Shown piece after piece: positions 14,724 through 21,016 of a DNA stretch of 27,443 nucleotides. Below the pieces are notes generated by a model. That model saw only the letters and a program-made list of their open reading frames with translations. It was not told the origin of the DNA and made no database searches. Position numbers and translations under genes: made by a program. The stretch covers positions 1 to 27,443 of IMG/VR virus record IMGVR_UViG_3300025030_000367; one strand, given 5' to 3'. Positions within the stretch are counted from its first letter, which is position 1, and each line of letters starts with the position of its first letter. This DNA is from a virus.

Positions 14724-15230
14724 TTATGCGGTTTTGACAACGTACAGGGTAACAACCATAGTACCGGCAGTGATAGAAGTAAAGTCAGCACCGCCTGTTA
14801 CAGTAACCCTAGCAGTTGCAGCGGCAGCTTCAAACACATTACCAGCCTTCACAGTCGAACCTACAGTACCGGCAGCAACAACAGAACCAGAAGTTACAGC
14901 AGAATACTTATCTACAGCACCGCTAACACCTACTTGAATAACAGCGGTAGTATCACCAGTGAAGCCTACTGACGTTACAGCTTTCCATCCCAACACAATA
15001 GAGCCTGCTGGAATCTGAGTGGTAATGTCAATATAGCCAGTCGTGTTAGTGTTGTCAGTGAAGTCAGAAAACACAAGAGATTGAGATTCTATTGCTATTA
15101 CTACAGGACTATTAACAATAGCACTTGCATCAATAGCAAGTTCACCATCAGGCTCAATTGTAATTTTACCGCCAGCTTTCACAACAAGCTCATCGCCACC
15201 TTGTTTCATATAAACTTTAGCATTATACAT
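14724..15230 (-). CDS. Probable virion structural/decoration protein
   Basis: This 168-aa beta-rich protein begins with a short turn-repeat, GGDELVVKAGGKITIEPDGE, and continues with IDITTQIPAGSIVLGWKAVT, then VIQVGVSGAVDKYSAVTSGS and VTVTGGADFTSITAGTMVVT. This block is frequent in unnamed proteins located after the capsid gene of siphophages. A capsid decoration or stabilising role is inferred from place and composition only. Start follows AAAAGGAGAGCTTT. A GC-rich hairpin separates it from the previous gene. Confidence 0.6.
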   Translation of the reverse strand: MYNAKVYMKQGGDELVVKAGGKITIEPDGELAIDASAIVNSPVVIAIESQSLVFSDFTDNTNTTGYIDITTQIPAGSIVLGWKAVTSVGFTGDTTAVIQVGVSGAVDKYSAVTSGSVVAAGTVGSTVKAGNVFEAAAATARVTVTGGADFTSITAGTMVVTLYVVKTA

Positions 15231-15245
15231 AAAGCTCTCCTTTTA

Positions 15246-15269
15246 AGGGGCGGCTGTTACACCGCCCCT
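15246..15269. other. GC-rich hairpin between two head genes
   Basis: AGGGGCGG (15246-15253) pairs with CCGCCCCT (15262-15269) over an 8-nt loop. It sits directly after the 15281-15730 gene and before the next Shine-Dalgarno. There is no U-run in the minus direction, so it may protect or attenuate the mRNA rather than end it. Confidence 0.6.
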
Positions 15270-15280
15270 GTTAGTTCAGA

Positions 15281-15730
15281 TTACTCTTCAGGAGACTGAA
15301 GGAAGGTGGATTTCAGAGTAGACGCAGGCTGAGTGTCAGGATGTACGCGCCCGTTGTACTGGATAGCGGTAATACCCAAGATGACAGCATTCTGAGTGGC
15401 CGGGGTAAGTTGTGCTTCGAGATACCGATGAAGCGACGGATCAGGCTGAAAGATGTCAACCACAATGCAAGACTTCGCAAGAGCCGCGTTAGCAGCGGTA
15501 ATGGTGTGAGCGGTAGTGGTTTTCAGCCGAGTCATACCGGAAGTGTTGTTAGCAGCGTCACCGCTAACAAAGCAATCAACAGTGCCGTTTTCAATGGTCG
15601 TACCAAGTTCATAAATGAACATGACGCCATCATAGTTAGCCATATCAATGATATCGGCCTTTCGCGCAGTAGTACCGGCAGCATAGTAGCCGAGTACCTG
15701 AGTGACTTTCACGTTTTTGCTAAGATTCAT
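15281..15730 (-). CDS. Probable head structural protein following the capsid gene
   Basis: This 149-aa protein includes ADIIDMANYDGVMFIYELGT, SGMTRLKTTTAHTITAANAA and YLEAQLTPATQNAVILGITA, then 'IQYNGRV'. The pattern 'D…..dGv.fi…Gt…' with 'a..viDi..P…..r…v….nav….a…g.r..P' recurs in proteins next to HK97-type capsid genes. It is probably a minor capsid or decoration protein. ATG follows AAGGAGAAAGCT. No catalytic motif was seen. Confidence 0.6.
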   Translation of the reverse strand: MNLSKNVKVTQVLGYYAAGTTARKADIIDMANYDGVMFIYELGTTIENGTVDCFVSGDAANNTSGMTRLKTTTAHTITAANAALAKSCIVVDIFQPDPSLHRYLEAQLTPATQNAVILGITAIQYNGRVHPDTQPASTLKSTFLQSPEE

Positions 15731-15744
15731 AGCTTTCTCCTTGT

Positions 15745-15766
15745 AGCCCCTCAGTTAAGAGGGGCT
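15745..15766. other. Hairpin immediately downstream of the capsid gene
   Basis: AGCCCCTC (15745-15752) pairs with GAGGGGCT (15759-15766) over a 6-nt loop. It lies between the capsid gene stop (15799) and the next gene. A role in 3'-end stability of the abundant capsid mRNA or in lowering downstream transcription is possible. Confidence 0.6.
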
Positions 15767-15798
15767 TAAGTTAGGTTGTCAGTTCATTACTGCTTCAA

Positions 15799-17019
15799 TT
15801 AGGAAGCAGCGAGTTTGATACGGGAGAAGGATTCGGCCAGTACTGGCATACCGTCAGTTTCGAGGCGAGCAATGAAACCAACTTTGTTCTCAACAGCGTA
15901 CAGTTCATTCAGACGCATGAACTGAAGTGCAAGAGAGTCAGCAATCCAATAGTTAGAGAAGTCAGCGAACATACCCACATACTGAGAAGAAGTGAAGGTA
16001 TTCGGCGCGTATTCAGACATGATCAGCGGGCGACCAAGCAGCATATCAGGCACATCTGCTTTTTCAGCCAGCTTGAAGATGTAGTTACCGTTACCGTCTT
16101 TCAACTGAGCAATCTGCGAAAGAGCGTCACGATGGAACAGCCACTGCGCCTTAGTCATATAAGGCGCTTTCAGGCTGTATTTAGTCTGAATAAGACCGTC
16201 AGCAGTCATTGCGGTAGTGTTACCGGTAGCCATAGTAATATCCCTGGAAGTCGGAATACCATCAGCAGAAGCGGTAAACACACCAAGAGGCTGACCTACA
16301 CCAGTACCGACAAGGTACGCTTTCTCCATTGCAATACCGAACTTGTAAGCCATACGGTCATTGACAATAGACTCAGGATTCAGTGCAGCGTTACGAAGCA
16401 GCTTATTGCTGATCTTCACCAGCTTGGTAAGCATGTGGGGAGACAGTTCACGCTTACCGAAAGCAATCCCGGTATCTTCAAGAACAGTCTTGACTTCAGG
16501 AGTCCAATCAGCATCGCCAACATCGGAATCCAGGGTAGGAACACCGCAACTAGCCGCTTCGTTCAGCGGAATGATGGTAGCCAGTTTCCGCATGAAAACG
16601 TTATCCTTCACGTTAGAAATCAGCTGTGCTATGAAGGTTTGCGGAGTCATGATGAAACCGCCCTGAGTGTCAGTACCGGCAGTAAGAGAACGCATTTCAT
16701 CGTTGCTCATTGCCTTGTCGCCATGCAGCACGAACTTGCGGAACGCAGCCGAACGAGCTTCTTCAGCCGGAACGCCGGTACGCTGTTCACCAGCATGTTT
16801 AATAGCATCAGCAGCCATTTCACGCTCAAGTTCCTGCGCCCTCTCTTCGTCCTCGATGTCTTTCTTCAGACGATCCACATCAGCAATGAAAGCGTCGTAC
16901 TGACGAATTTCATCTTCATTCCTTGCGCGGTTTTCCTTTTCAGCGCGGTCAAGAATAGCCCTTGCGTCGGCAAACGCCTTTCCACGAAGATCGCGGAGTT
17001 CTTTCAGATTCTTAGCCAT
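15799..17019 (-). CDS. Major capsid protein, HK97 fold, with N-terminal scaffold (delta) domain
   Basis: This 406-aa protein has a helical, charged N-terminus (MAKNLKELRDLRGKAFADAR, then EEERAQELEREMAADAIKHA-like, residues 1-95). It is followed by SLTAGTDTQGGFIMTPQTFI at 111-130, IIPLNEAASCGVPTLDSDVG, and RMAYKFGIAMEKAYLVGTGV then GQPLGVFT at about 220-250. These are hallmark features of HK97-type major capsid proteins. The N-terminal segment acts as scaffold and is removed by the prohead protease encoded next to it, probably in residues 95-115. The classical order portal, protease, capsid is intact. ATG follows AAAGGAGAAGCAAA. Confidence 0.95.
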   Translation of the reverse strand: MAKNLKELRDLRGKAFADARAILDRAEKENRARNEDEIRQYDAFIADVDRLKKDIEDEERAQELEREMAADAIKHAGEQRTGVPAEEARSAAFRKFVLHGDKAMSNDEMRSLTAGTDTQGGFIMTPQTFIAQLISNVKDNVFMRKLATIIPLNEAASCGVPTLDSDVGDADWTPEVKTVLEDTGIAFGKRELSPHMLTKLVKISNKLLRNAALNPESIVNDRMAYKFGIAMEKAYLVGTGVGQPLGVFTASADGIPTSRDITMATGNTTAMTADGLIQTKYSLKAPYMTKAQWLFHRDALSQIAQLKDGNGNYIFKLAEKADVPDMLLGRPLIMSEYAPNTFTSSQYVGMFADFSNYWIADSLALQFMRLNELYAVENKVGFIARLETDGMPVLAESFSRIKLAAS

Positions 17020-17087
17020 TTTGCTTCTCCTTTCGCTCCGGTCTTTGTCGGTAGCGTGTTGCGGGGTTTGGGCTTACACAGCCTTTG

Positions 17088-17849
17088 TTAATTCATTTCC
17101 AGTTCAAGCAGTTTCAATCTTGCTTTTGCATTATCAGTTTCAATCTGAGCTTTTCTTTTCTCTTCAGCTACGCGCTCAGTTTCTTCTTCTTCTTCGGCCA
17201 GTTCAGCAGCAACGCGTTGTTCCTCTTCGAGTGCAGCAGTTGCTTCGTCAGCTTTGCGTTGTTCTTCGGCTTGCTGTTGTTCAGTTCTAAGTTGTTCAGC
17301 TTCTTGTTTCTTTTGATTCAATGAGCGTACTGCACAAGAAGTAGAAGTGTAAGCAGGATATGTCACAGGAGAAACATCATACAGTTGCTCAACCTGATGA
17401 ATAGTTCTAATCCATAAACCATCAGAATCTTCTTTCCAATGATCACCGTCAGCAGCTACGCGAAACCCAAACGAACATTGATTAACATCACCACGACGCA
17501 TTGAAATTTGCAGGTCTTTCACATACGAAATTTCCATATCAGGATCAATTTCAAAACGAAGACCTTTTTCATCTTCGAAAACACGCAGCGTACCTGCTGC
17601 TGTTCTACCTAAAATTTTGTCAGGATTATGATTAAACAAACCCCTAATATCCGAAACGCCCAAAGCTTTCTTAAAGCATCCAGGCATTAGAATTTCTCTA
17701 AAACCACCTAGATTCTCAGAAAGGCTATTGAAGTTAGCAGCATAACCATCCATAACAGGAGTTTTGGTGTCGCCGTTTTCTTTGACGCGCATTTGCACAA
17801 CATGTGTGCGTCTTTCGACATTTTCATCTTTTTCAATGTCAGGCTTCAT
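17088..17849 (-). CDS. Prohead maturation protease (HK97 gp4-like) with charged C-terminal extension
   Basis: This 253-aa protein has a protease domain covering residues about 15-165: VMDGYAANFNSLSENLGGFR, then ILMPGCFKKAL, GLFNHNPDKILGRTAAGTLR with H74, and MRRGDVNQCSFGF with S126. His and Ser match the catalytic pair of the HK97 prohead protease family (U35), which removes the capsid delta domain and then itself. Residues 174-253 form an unusually long Glu/Gln/Ala-rich helix (EQQQAEEQRKADEATAALEE and onward), likely a coiled coil. ATG follows AAAGGAGTGATAT; the gene starts four bases after the portal stop. Confidence 0.93.
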   Translation of the reverse strand: MKPDIEKDENVERRTHVVQMRVKENGDTKTPVMDGYAANFNSLSENLGGFREILMPGCFKKALGVSDIRGLFNHNPDKILGRTAAGTLRVFEDEKGLRFEIDPDMEISYVKDLQISMRRGDVNQCSFGFRVAADGDHWKEDSDGLWIRTIHQVEQLYDVSPVTYPAYTSTSCAVRSLNQKKQEAEQLRTEQQQAEEQRKADEATAALEEEQRVAAELAEEEEETERVAEEKRKAQIETDNAKARLKLLELEMN

Positions 17850-17852
17850 ATA

Positions 17853-19172
17853 TCACTCCTTTGTTGCGGAAGGTTCTTTAGGCTCAACAACTTTACTAAA
17901 CTGACTACCTGCCAACCTCGCAGGGAAAATACCGGAAGGAACAAATACTTCATCCGATTCAGGTCTATTGTCAGGACTTTCACCGCTATTGCGGCGAATA
18001 TCATTAGGCGACCAAGAAGCAGTTTCAAACCTCGACTTGTTATAAGCAGCCTGTGCAGCCATATCGCCGCGCATCAAAGCATTAAAGTCAAAATTGAAGT
18101 AGTAATCTTTTTCAGAGTCGTACATCAAATCTACTTTTAATCTTTGTTCCCAATTCTCAAACTCAGGTTGCATATTCAAAGTAATAAACATTTGCATTAC
18201 TACTTCGGCACTTGCAAAGGTTTGATTCTTATCACCGGAACGATGAATCAGCATCATCGGTACGTCTAAGAAGCTGCAAATATCCTCAACCTGAAATTTT
18301 CTCGACTCGATATATTGGCTGTCTTGCATAGTCATACTTAAACTACTTATGTCCATGCCGTTTTCAAGAATAATTGTTTTGTGGGAATTACCGACACCAG
18401 TGTACTTATCCAATTGAGCTTTCAGACGATCAAATGCAGGATCATCAAGCTTAGCCGGATGCTTAAATACTTTTGCTATCTGAGCACCGTTAGTAAACAA
18501 CCTTGCACCTTGTTCTTCCATTGCCATTGCAAGGCCGACAGATTCAGCCATCAACTTAACTACAGATTTGCCCACAATACCGTTGTCACTGTATCCTCTA
18601 ATATGCAGAATCTCTTTCGCAGTGAAAATCTCGCTTTGACCATTCACCGGAAAATACTGATAGTAGAGCTTCGATCCACGCGGCGGCGTAGGCGAATTGT
18701 CATACATAAAATACGTTGCACCTTCAGGAGTAATCACAAACGGAAACACTCTGTCAGGATGCAACGGAATCAACTGATTGATACCACGTCCAGGCGTTGA
18801 CTGAATGTAGTTATAGAAGTTACCGCGCAACATCTTATGAGCTTGGCCCATTAAACGCCAATCAAAAGACGTTTGCCATTCATTAGGCTTATCGTGCATT
18901 TGCTTATAAAGCCTATGGCTCTTAGCAATTTTATGACCACCTTCAGGCAATTCCTGCATTACATGCAAAGGAAGCATTGCAAGAGTCAACGCTTTACGAT
19001 TAACACAAGCGTAAACAGTGCTGATCTTTACCGCAGTATCAGCATTAACAGTCTGACTTGAAGCAGTATTAGGCATATAGCCCATGTAGCCAGATAACGC
19101 AGGATCACCTACAAGCATAGACGGCTGTACTGAAGCGCGAGTTTCCCCGCAAATTCTTTCAAGCCAAGTCAT
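17853..19172 (-). CDS. Portal protein, HK97 family
   Basis: This 439-aa protein has family landmarks in order: AVKISTVYACVNRKALTLAM near residue 45, LPLHVMQE, then LMGQAHKMLRGNFYNYIQST, EILHIRGYSDNGIVGKSVVK, LENGMDISSLSMTMQDSQYI and FQVEDICSFLDVPMMLI at about 290-305. The C-terminus contains NDIRRNSGESPDNRPESDEV. It forms the dodecameric ring through which DNA is packaged and ejected. ATG follows AAGGAGTCTAA and overlaps the previous gene's stop as ATGA. Confidence 0.95.
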   Translation of the reverse strand: MTWLERICGETRASVQPSMLVGDPALSGYMGYMPNTASSQTVNADTAVKISTVYACVNRKALTLAMLPLHVMQELPEGGHKIAKSHRLYKQMHDKPNEWQTSFDWRLMGQAHKMLRGNFYNYIQSTPGRGINQLIPLHPDRVFPFVITPEGATYFMYDNSPTPPRGSKLYYQYFPVNGQSEIFTAKEILHIRGYSDNGIVGKSVVKLMAESVGLAMAMEEQGARLFTNGAQIAKVFKHPAKLDDPAFDRLKAQLDKYTGVGNSHKTIILENGMDISSLSMTMQDSQYIESRKFQVEDICSFLDVPMMLIHRSGDKNQTFASAEVVMQMFITLNMQPEFENWEQRLKVDLMYDSEKDYYFNFDFNALMRGDMAAQAAYNKSRFETASWSPNDIRRNSGESPDNRPESDEVFVPSGIFPARLAGSQFSKVVEPKEPSATKE

Positions 19173-19360
19173 TTAGACTCCTTGAACTTGAAAGTTTTAA
19201 TAACCCTGAGAACACCAGGAGCCATAAATATGCAACCTAAAAGGATAAATGCGACAGCAGGACTAAGAAGGTAAGTACCGTAGAAAAGTAGCGCAGCACC
19301 GATGAAAAACAGTACGTCGCTAAAACTAGGCAAAAATGAAAGGAGTTTTTCTTTTGTCAA
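19169..19360 (-). CDS. Small two-helix membrane protein before the portal gene
   Basis: This 63-aa protein starts at TTG and has two hydrophobic segments (about residues 14-31, DVLFFIGAALLFYGTYLL, and 34-50, AVAFILLGCIFMAPGVL) with a basic C-terminus (VIKTFKFKESK). It is a probable inner-membrane protein of unknown role. The stop overlaps the portal start (ATGA), so the two are coupled. AAGGGAAG lies about 10 nt upstream of the TTG. Confidence 0.55.
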   Translation of the reverse strand: MTKEKLLSFLPSFSDVLFFIGAALLFYGTYLLSPAVAFILLGCIFMAPGVLRVIKTFKFKESK

Positions 19361-19391
19361 TGCGGTATCTTCCCTTGTAGCTTACCGGCTT

Positions 19392-19479
19392 AAGGCTTTC
19401 TCCCCGACATGCGAGAAAGCCTTTGTTGCTATTGTGAGTGTAAGTATCATAAAGCCCTATCCAGAGTCAAGGGCTTTAT
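19392..19479. promoter_or_regulatory. Two hairpins with an embedded promoter-like site ahead of the portal block
   Basis: In the 150-base gap, AAGGCTTTCTC (19392-19402) pairs with GAGAAAGCCTT (19413-19423), and ATAAAGCCCT (19449-19458) pairs with AGGGCTTTAT (19470-19479). On the minus strand TTGACT (19470-19465) and GATACT (19448-19443) with a 16-nt spacer overlap the second hairpin. This could separate transcription of the packaging genes from the head genes. No small gene was seen in this gap. Confidence 0.45.
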
Positions 19480-19512
19480 TAGATATTATTGAGCATTGGA
19501 GGATTTTAATAC

Positions 19513-19728
19513 TTATCTGAGGCGTATTGAACCGTTTTCCAGAGCTTCTTGAATAAGCTTTTTGATCGCGGTCATAGTTTCAAGCGTTTGTACTTGAGGA
19601 ATTTCAACTACGCAAATAGGCAACGCTTGAGATAAATATTCTTCAACATCACTTACAGGAATTACTCTCAAAGTTTCATTCCACTCACTGGCACGCCTAG
19701 CTTTATTCATTAATTCGGTTTTAGTCAT
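19513..19728 (-). CDS. Hypothetical 71-aa protein
   Basis: The sequence begins MTKTELMNKARRASEWNETL and contains VSDVEEYLSQALPICVVEIP and LETMTAIKKLIQEALENGSI. It is soluble, helical and acidic to neutral. I recognise no family. ATG follows AAAGGAGAAACAA, and the gene is the last in a run of small genes between terL and the portal block. Confidence 0.6.
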   Translation of the reverse strand: MTKTELMNKARRASEWNETLRVIPVSDVEEYLSQALPICVVEIPQVQTLETMTAIKKLIQEALENGSIRLR

Positions 19729-19752
19729 TTGTTTCTCCTTTGAGTCATAAAT

Positions 19753-20037
19753 TCAGAAGTTAGGATGAATTGCGTTGCGAGCTATGCTTTCTTGTACTGT
19801 TTTAACGATGAACTCAGCAAGTTGAGGTTCGGTCATATCGCCTAATCTCTTGGTTACAGTTCCTTGGACATTTATATCACAGCCATGCTTATCAAGTAAA
19901 CCGCCTTGCTGGTTCAACATCTCCATTACTTCAGCAATCATTTCAGAAGCAACATCATACTTGCGTTCACAGGTGATATGCTCAGTTCTGTAGCGTTTCA
20001 AGTAACCTAGTAAAACGTGAGCTTCGGGTCTAGTCAT
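19753..20037 (-). CDS. Hypothetical 94-aa protein
   Basis: The product starts MTRPEAHVLLGYLKRYRTEH and contains YDVASEMIAEVMEMLNQQGG and GDMTEPQLAEFIVKTVQESI. It is predicted helical and cytoplasmic. I recognise no family. The start at 20037 is chosen because AAGGAGGAAAGAA precedes it; it overlaps the upstream gene's end by 8 bases. A longer in-frame reading with a hydrophobic N-terminus up to 20142 lies over the neighbouring gene and lacks such a site. Confidence 0.6.
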   Translation of the reverse strand: MTRPEAHVLLGYLKRYRTEHITCERKYDVASEMIAEVMEMLNQQGGLLDKHGCDINVQGTVTKRLGDMTEPQLAEFIVKTVQESIARNAIHPNF

Positions 20038-20269
20038 TTCTTTCCTCCTTATTAGCAAAACTCCAACCGTTAGGAAAGCTGCGCCGAACAACTCTAATCG
20101 CCAACAAATCTTGCAAGCGATGCAAAGAAGTTGTAAATTCAATGTTCTCCATAGGATGATCTTTAGGAAGCTTGCTGTAAATTCGATAAGCTTTGACTAA
20201 AGCATTCATGCACATTTGTTCGTCAAAGGTTAGCCCAGTAACAGGACTTGCGGTTTCTCCTGCTTTCAT
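20030..20269 (-). CDS. Small phage protein of unknown function
   Basis: This 79-aa helical protein reads LTFDEQMCMNALVKAYRIYS and IEFTTSLHRLQDLLAIRVVR, then RSFPNGW. The 'F…lH.lQ.ll..R..rr..P' block resembles an unnamed small protein found in other tailed phages near structural genes. ATG follows AAGGAGGTGAGAA. It ends overlapping the next gene by 8 bases. No function is known to me. Confidence 0.55.
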   Translation of the reverse strand: MKAGETASPVTGLTFDEQMCMNALVKAYRIYSKLPKDHPMENIEFTTSLHRLQDLLAIRVVRRSFPNGWSFANKEERND

Positions 20270-20280
20270 TTCTCACCTCC

Positions 20281-20823
20281 TTAAGTTGAAATTATAGTAA
20301 ACGGACCTTTAACACCAACTAAAACACTCTCAGCAGCTTCAAGCGCAATTGTAATTCGTTCTTCAACCTTCAGCTTCATAGCTTTAGTTGTAAACAAACT
20401 ACCTTTAGCAGCTTCGTCACCGCAACCAACTACATCATAATCTTTGCAATTAATTATGCTAAAATCATCTTGCATTCGATACAGCTTATCTTTATAGCCA
20501 ATAAGAAAAGTACCGCCTTGCTCAACACCGTTATTCACTTTCGTAAAGCCGCCGTCTTTCAAACATTTCCGAACAGTTTCAACAAAAGTAGTTCGCATAA
20601 ACTTATCCATGTTAACAGTAGCTACAGGTTGGCCTTCAGGTAACGCAAGCGAATATTCAAGCAAATCCAGCATCCTGAAGCTAGTAGTCCCGCCTATAAC
20701 AAATTCGCCAACTCTAAACACTTTAGAGTGATTGCAATTCTCATAAACATATCCGTTTGAGCCGCAACTATCACCGCCCAAATACACTTTACTTCCGTTA
20801 AGCAAACCAATTATGCAAGTCAT
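20281..20823 (-). CDS. HslV/proteasome-like Ntn hydrolase
   Basis: This 180-aa protein begins MTCIIGLLNGSKVYLGGDSC. If the initiator Met is removed, Thr is residue 1. Asp then falls at 17 (LGGDS) and Lys at 33 (NHSKVFR), exactly the catalytic numbering of proteasome beta subunits and HslV (Thr1, Asp17, Lys33). FVIGGTTSFRMLDLLEYSL matches the strand-helix following the active site. VVGCGDEAAKGSLF at 131-144 corresponds to the 'GSG' loop, with Cys in place of Ser. No ATPase partner (HslU) is in the window. The start at 20823 is set by GGAGGTG eight bases upstream and by the ATGA overlap with the small zinc gene; an ATG at 20841 overlaps that ribosome site. The substrate could be phage assembly proteins or host proteins. 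Confidence 0.75.
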   Translation of the reverse strand: MTCIIGLLNGSKVYLGGDSCGSNGYVYENCNHSKVFRVGEFVIGGTTSFRMLDLLEYSLALPEGQPVATVNMDKFMRTTFVETVRKCLKDGGFTKVNNGVEQGGTFLIGYKDKLYRMQDDFSIINCKDYDVVGCGDEAAKGSLFTTKAMKLKVEERITIALEAAESVLVGVKGPFTIIST

Positions 20824-20987
20824 TTCTTCAACACCTCCCACTGTTCTTCAGTAAGCCAAGTTCTAGCATTACAAATAGAACAATTAACATGCATAATTGG
20901 TTGATTGCTCATTTGAGCGTTGTACCTGAATTCAGGCTTACCACCTCTACCGCTGTTCGCTATCCAGTTGCATTTGTGTTCAGACAT
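20820..20987 (-). CDS. 55-aa zinc-finger-like protein coupled to the Ntn hydrolase
   Basis: The product starts MSEHKCNWIANSGRGGKPEF. Its pairs H4-x-C6 and H33-x2-C36-x2-C39 (MHVNCSICNARTW) suggest one bound zinc. AAAAGGAGAAAATA precedes the ATG. Its stop overlaps the Ntn hydrolase start as ATGA, so both are made together. I recognise no family; an adaptor or cofactor for the hydrolase is a possibility suggested only by the coupling. Confidence 0.6.
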   Translation of the reverse strand: MSEHKCNWIANSGRGGKPEFRYNAQMSNQPIMHVNCSICNARTWLTEEQWEVLKK

Positions 20988-21016
20988 TATTTTCTCCTTT
21001 TAGTTGTTTGCCCACA

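Noticed and set aside
16132-17091. Long plus-strand frame of 319 codons opposite the capsid gene
   Set aside because: It is antisense to a clearly identified capsid gene, has no Shine-Dalgarno or family features, and reflects codon bias of the opposite strand. The same applies to plus frames at 11137-11808 and 5928-6335.
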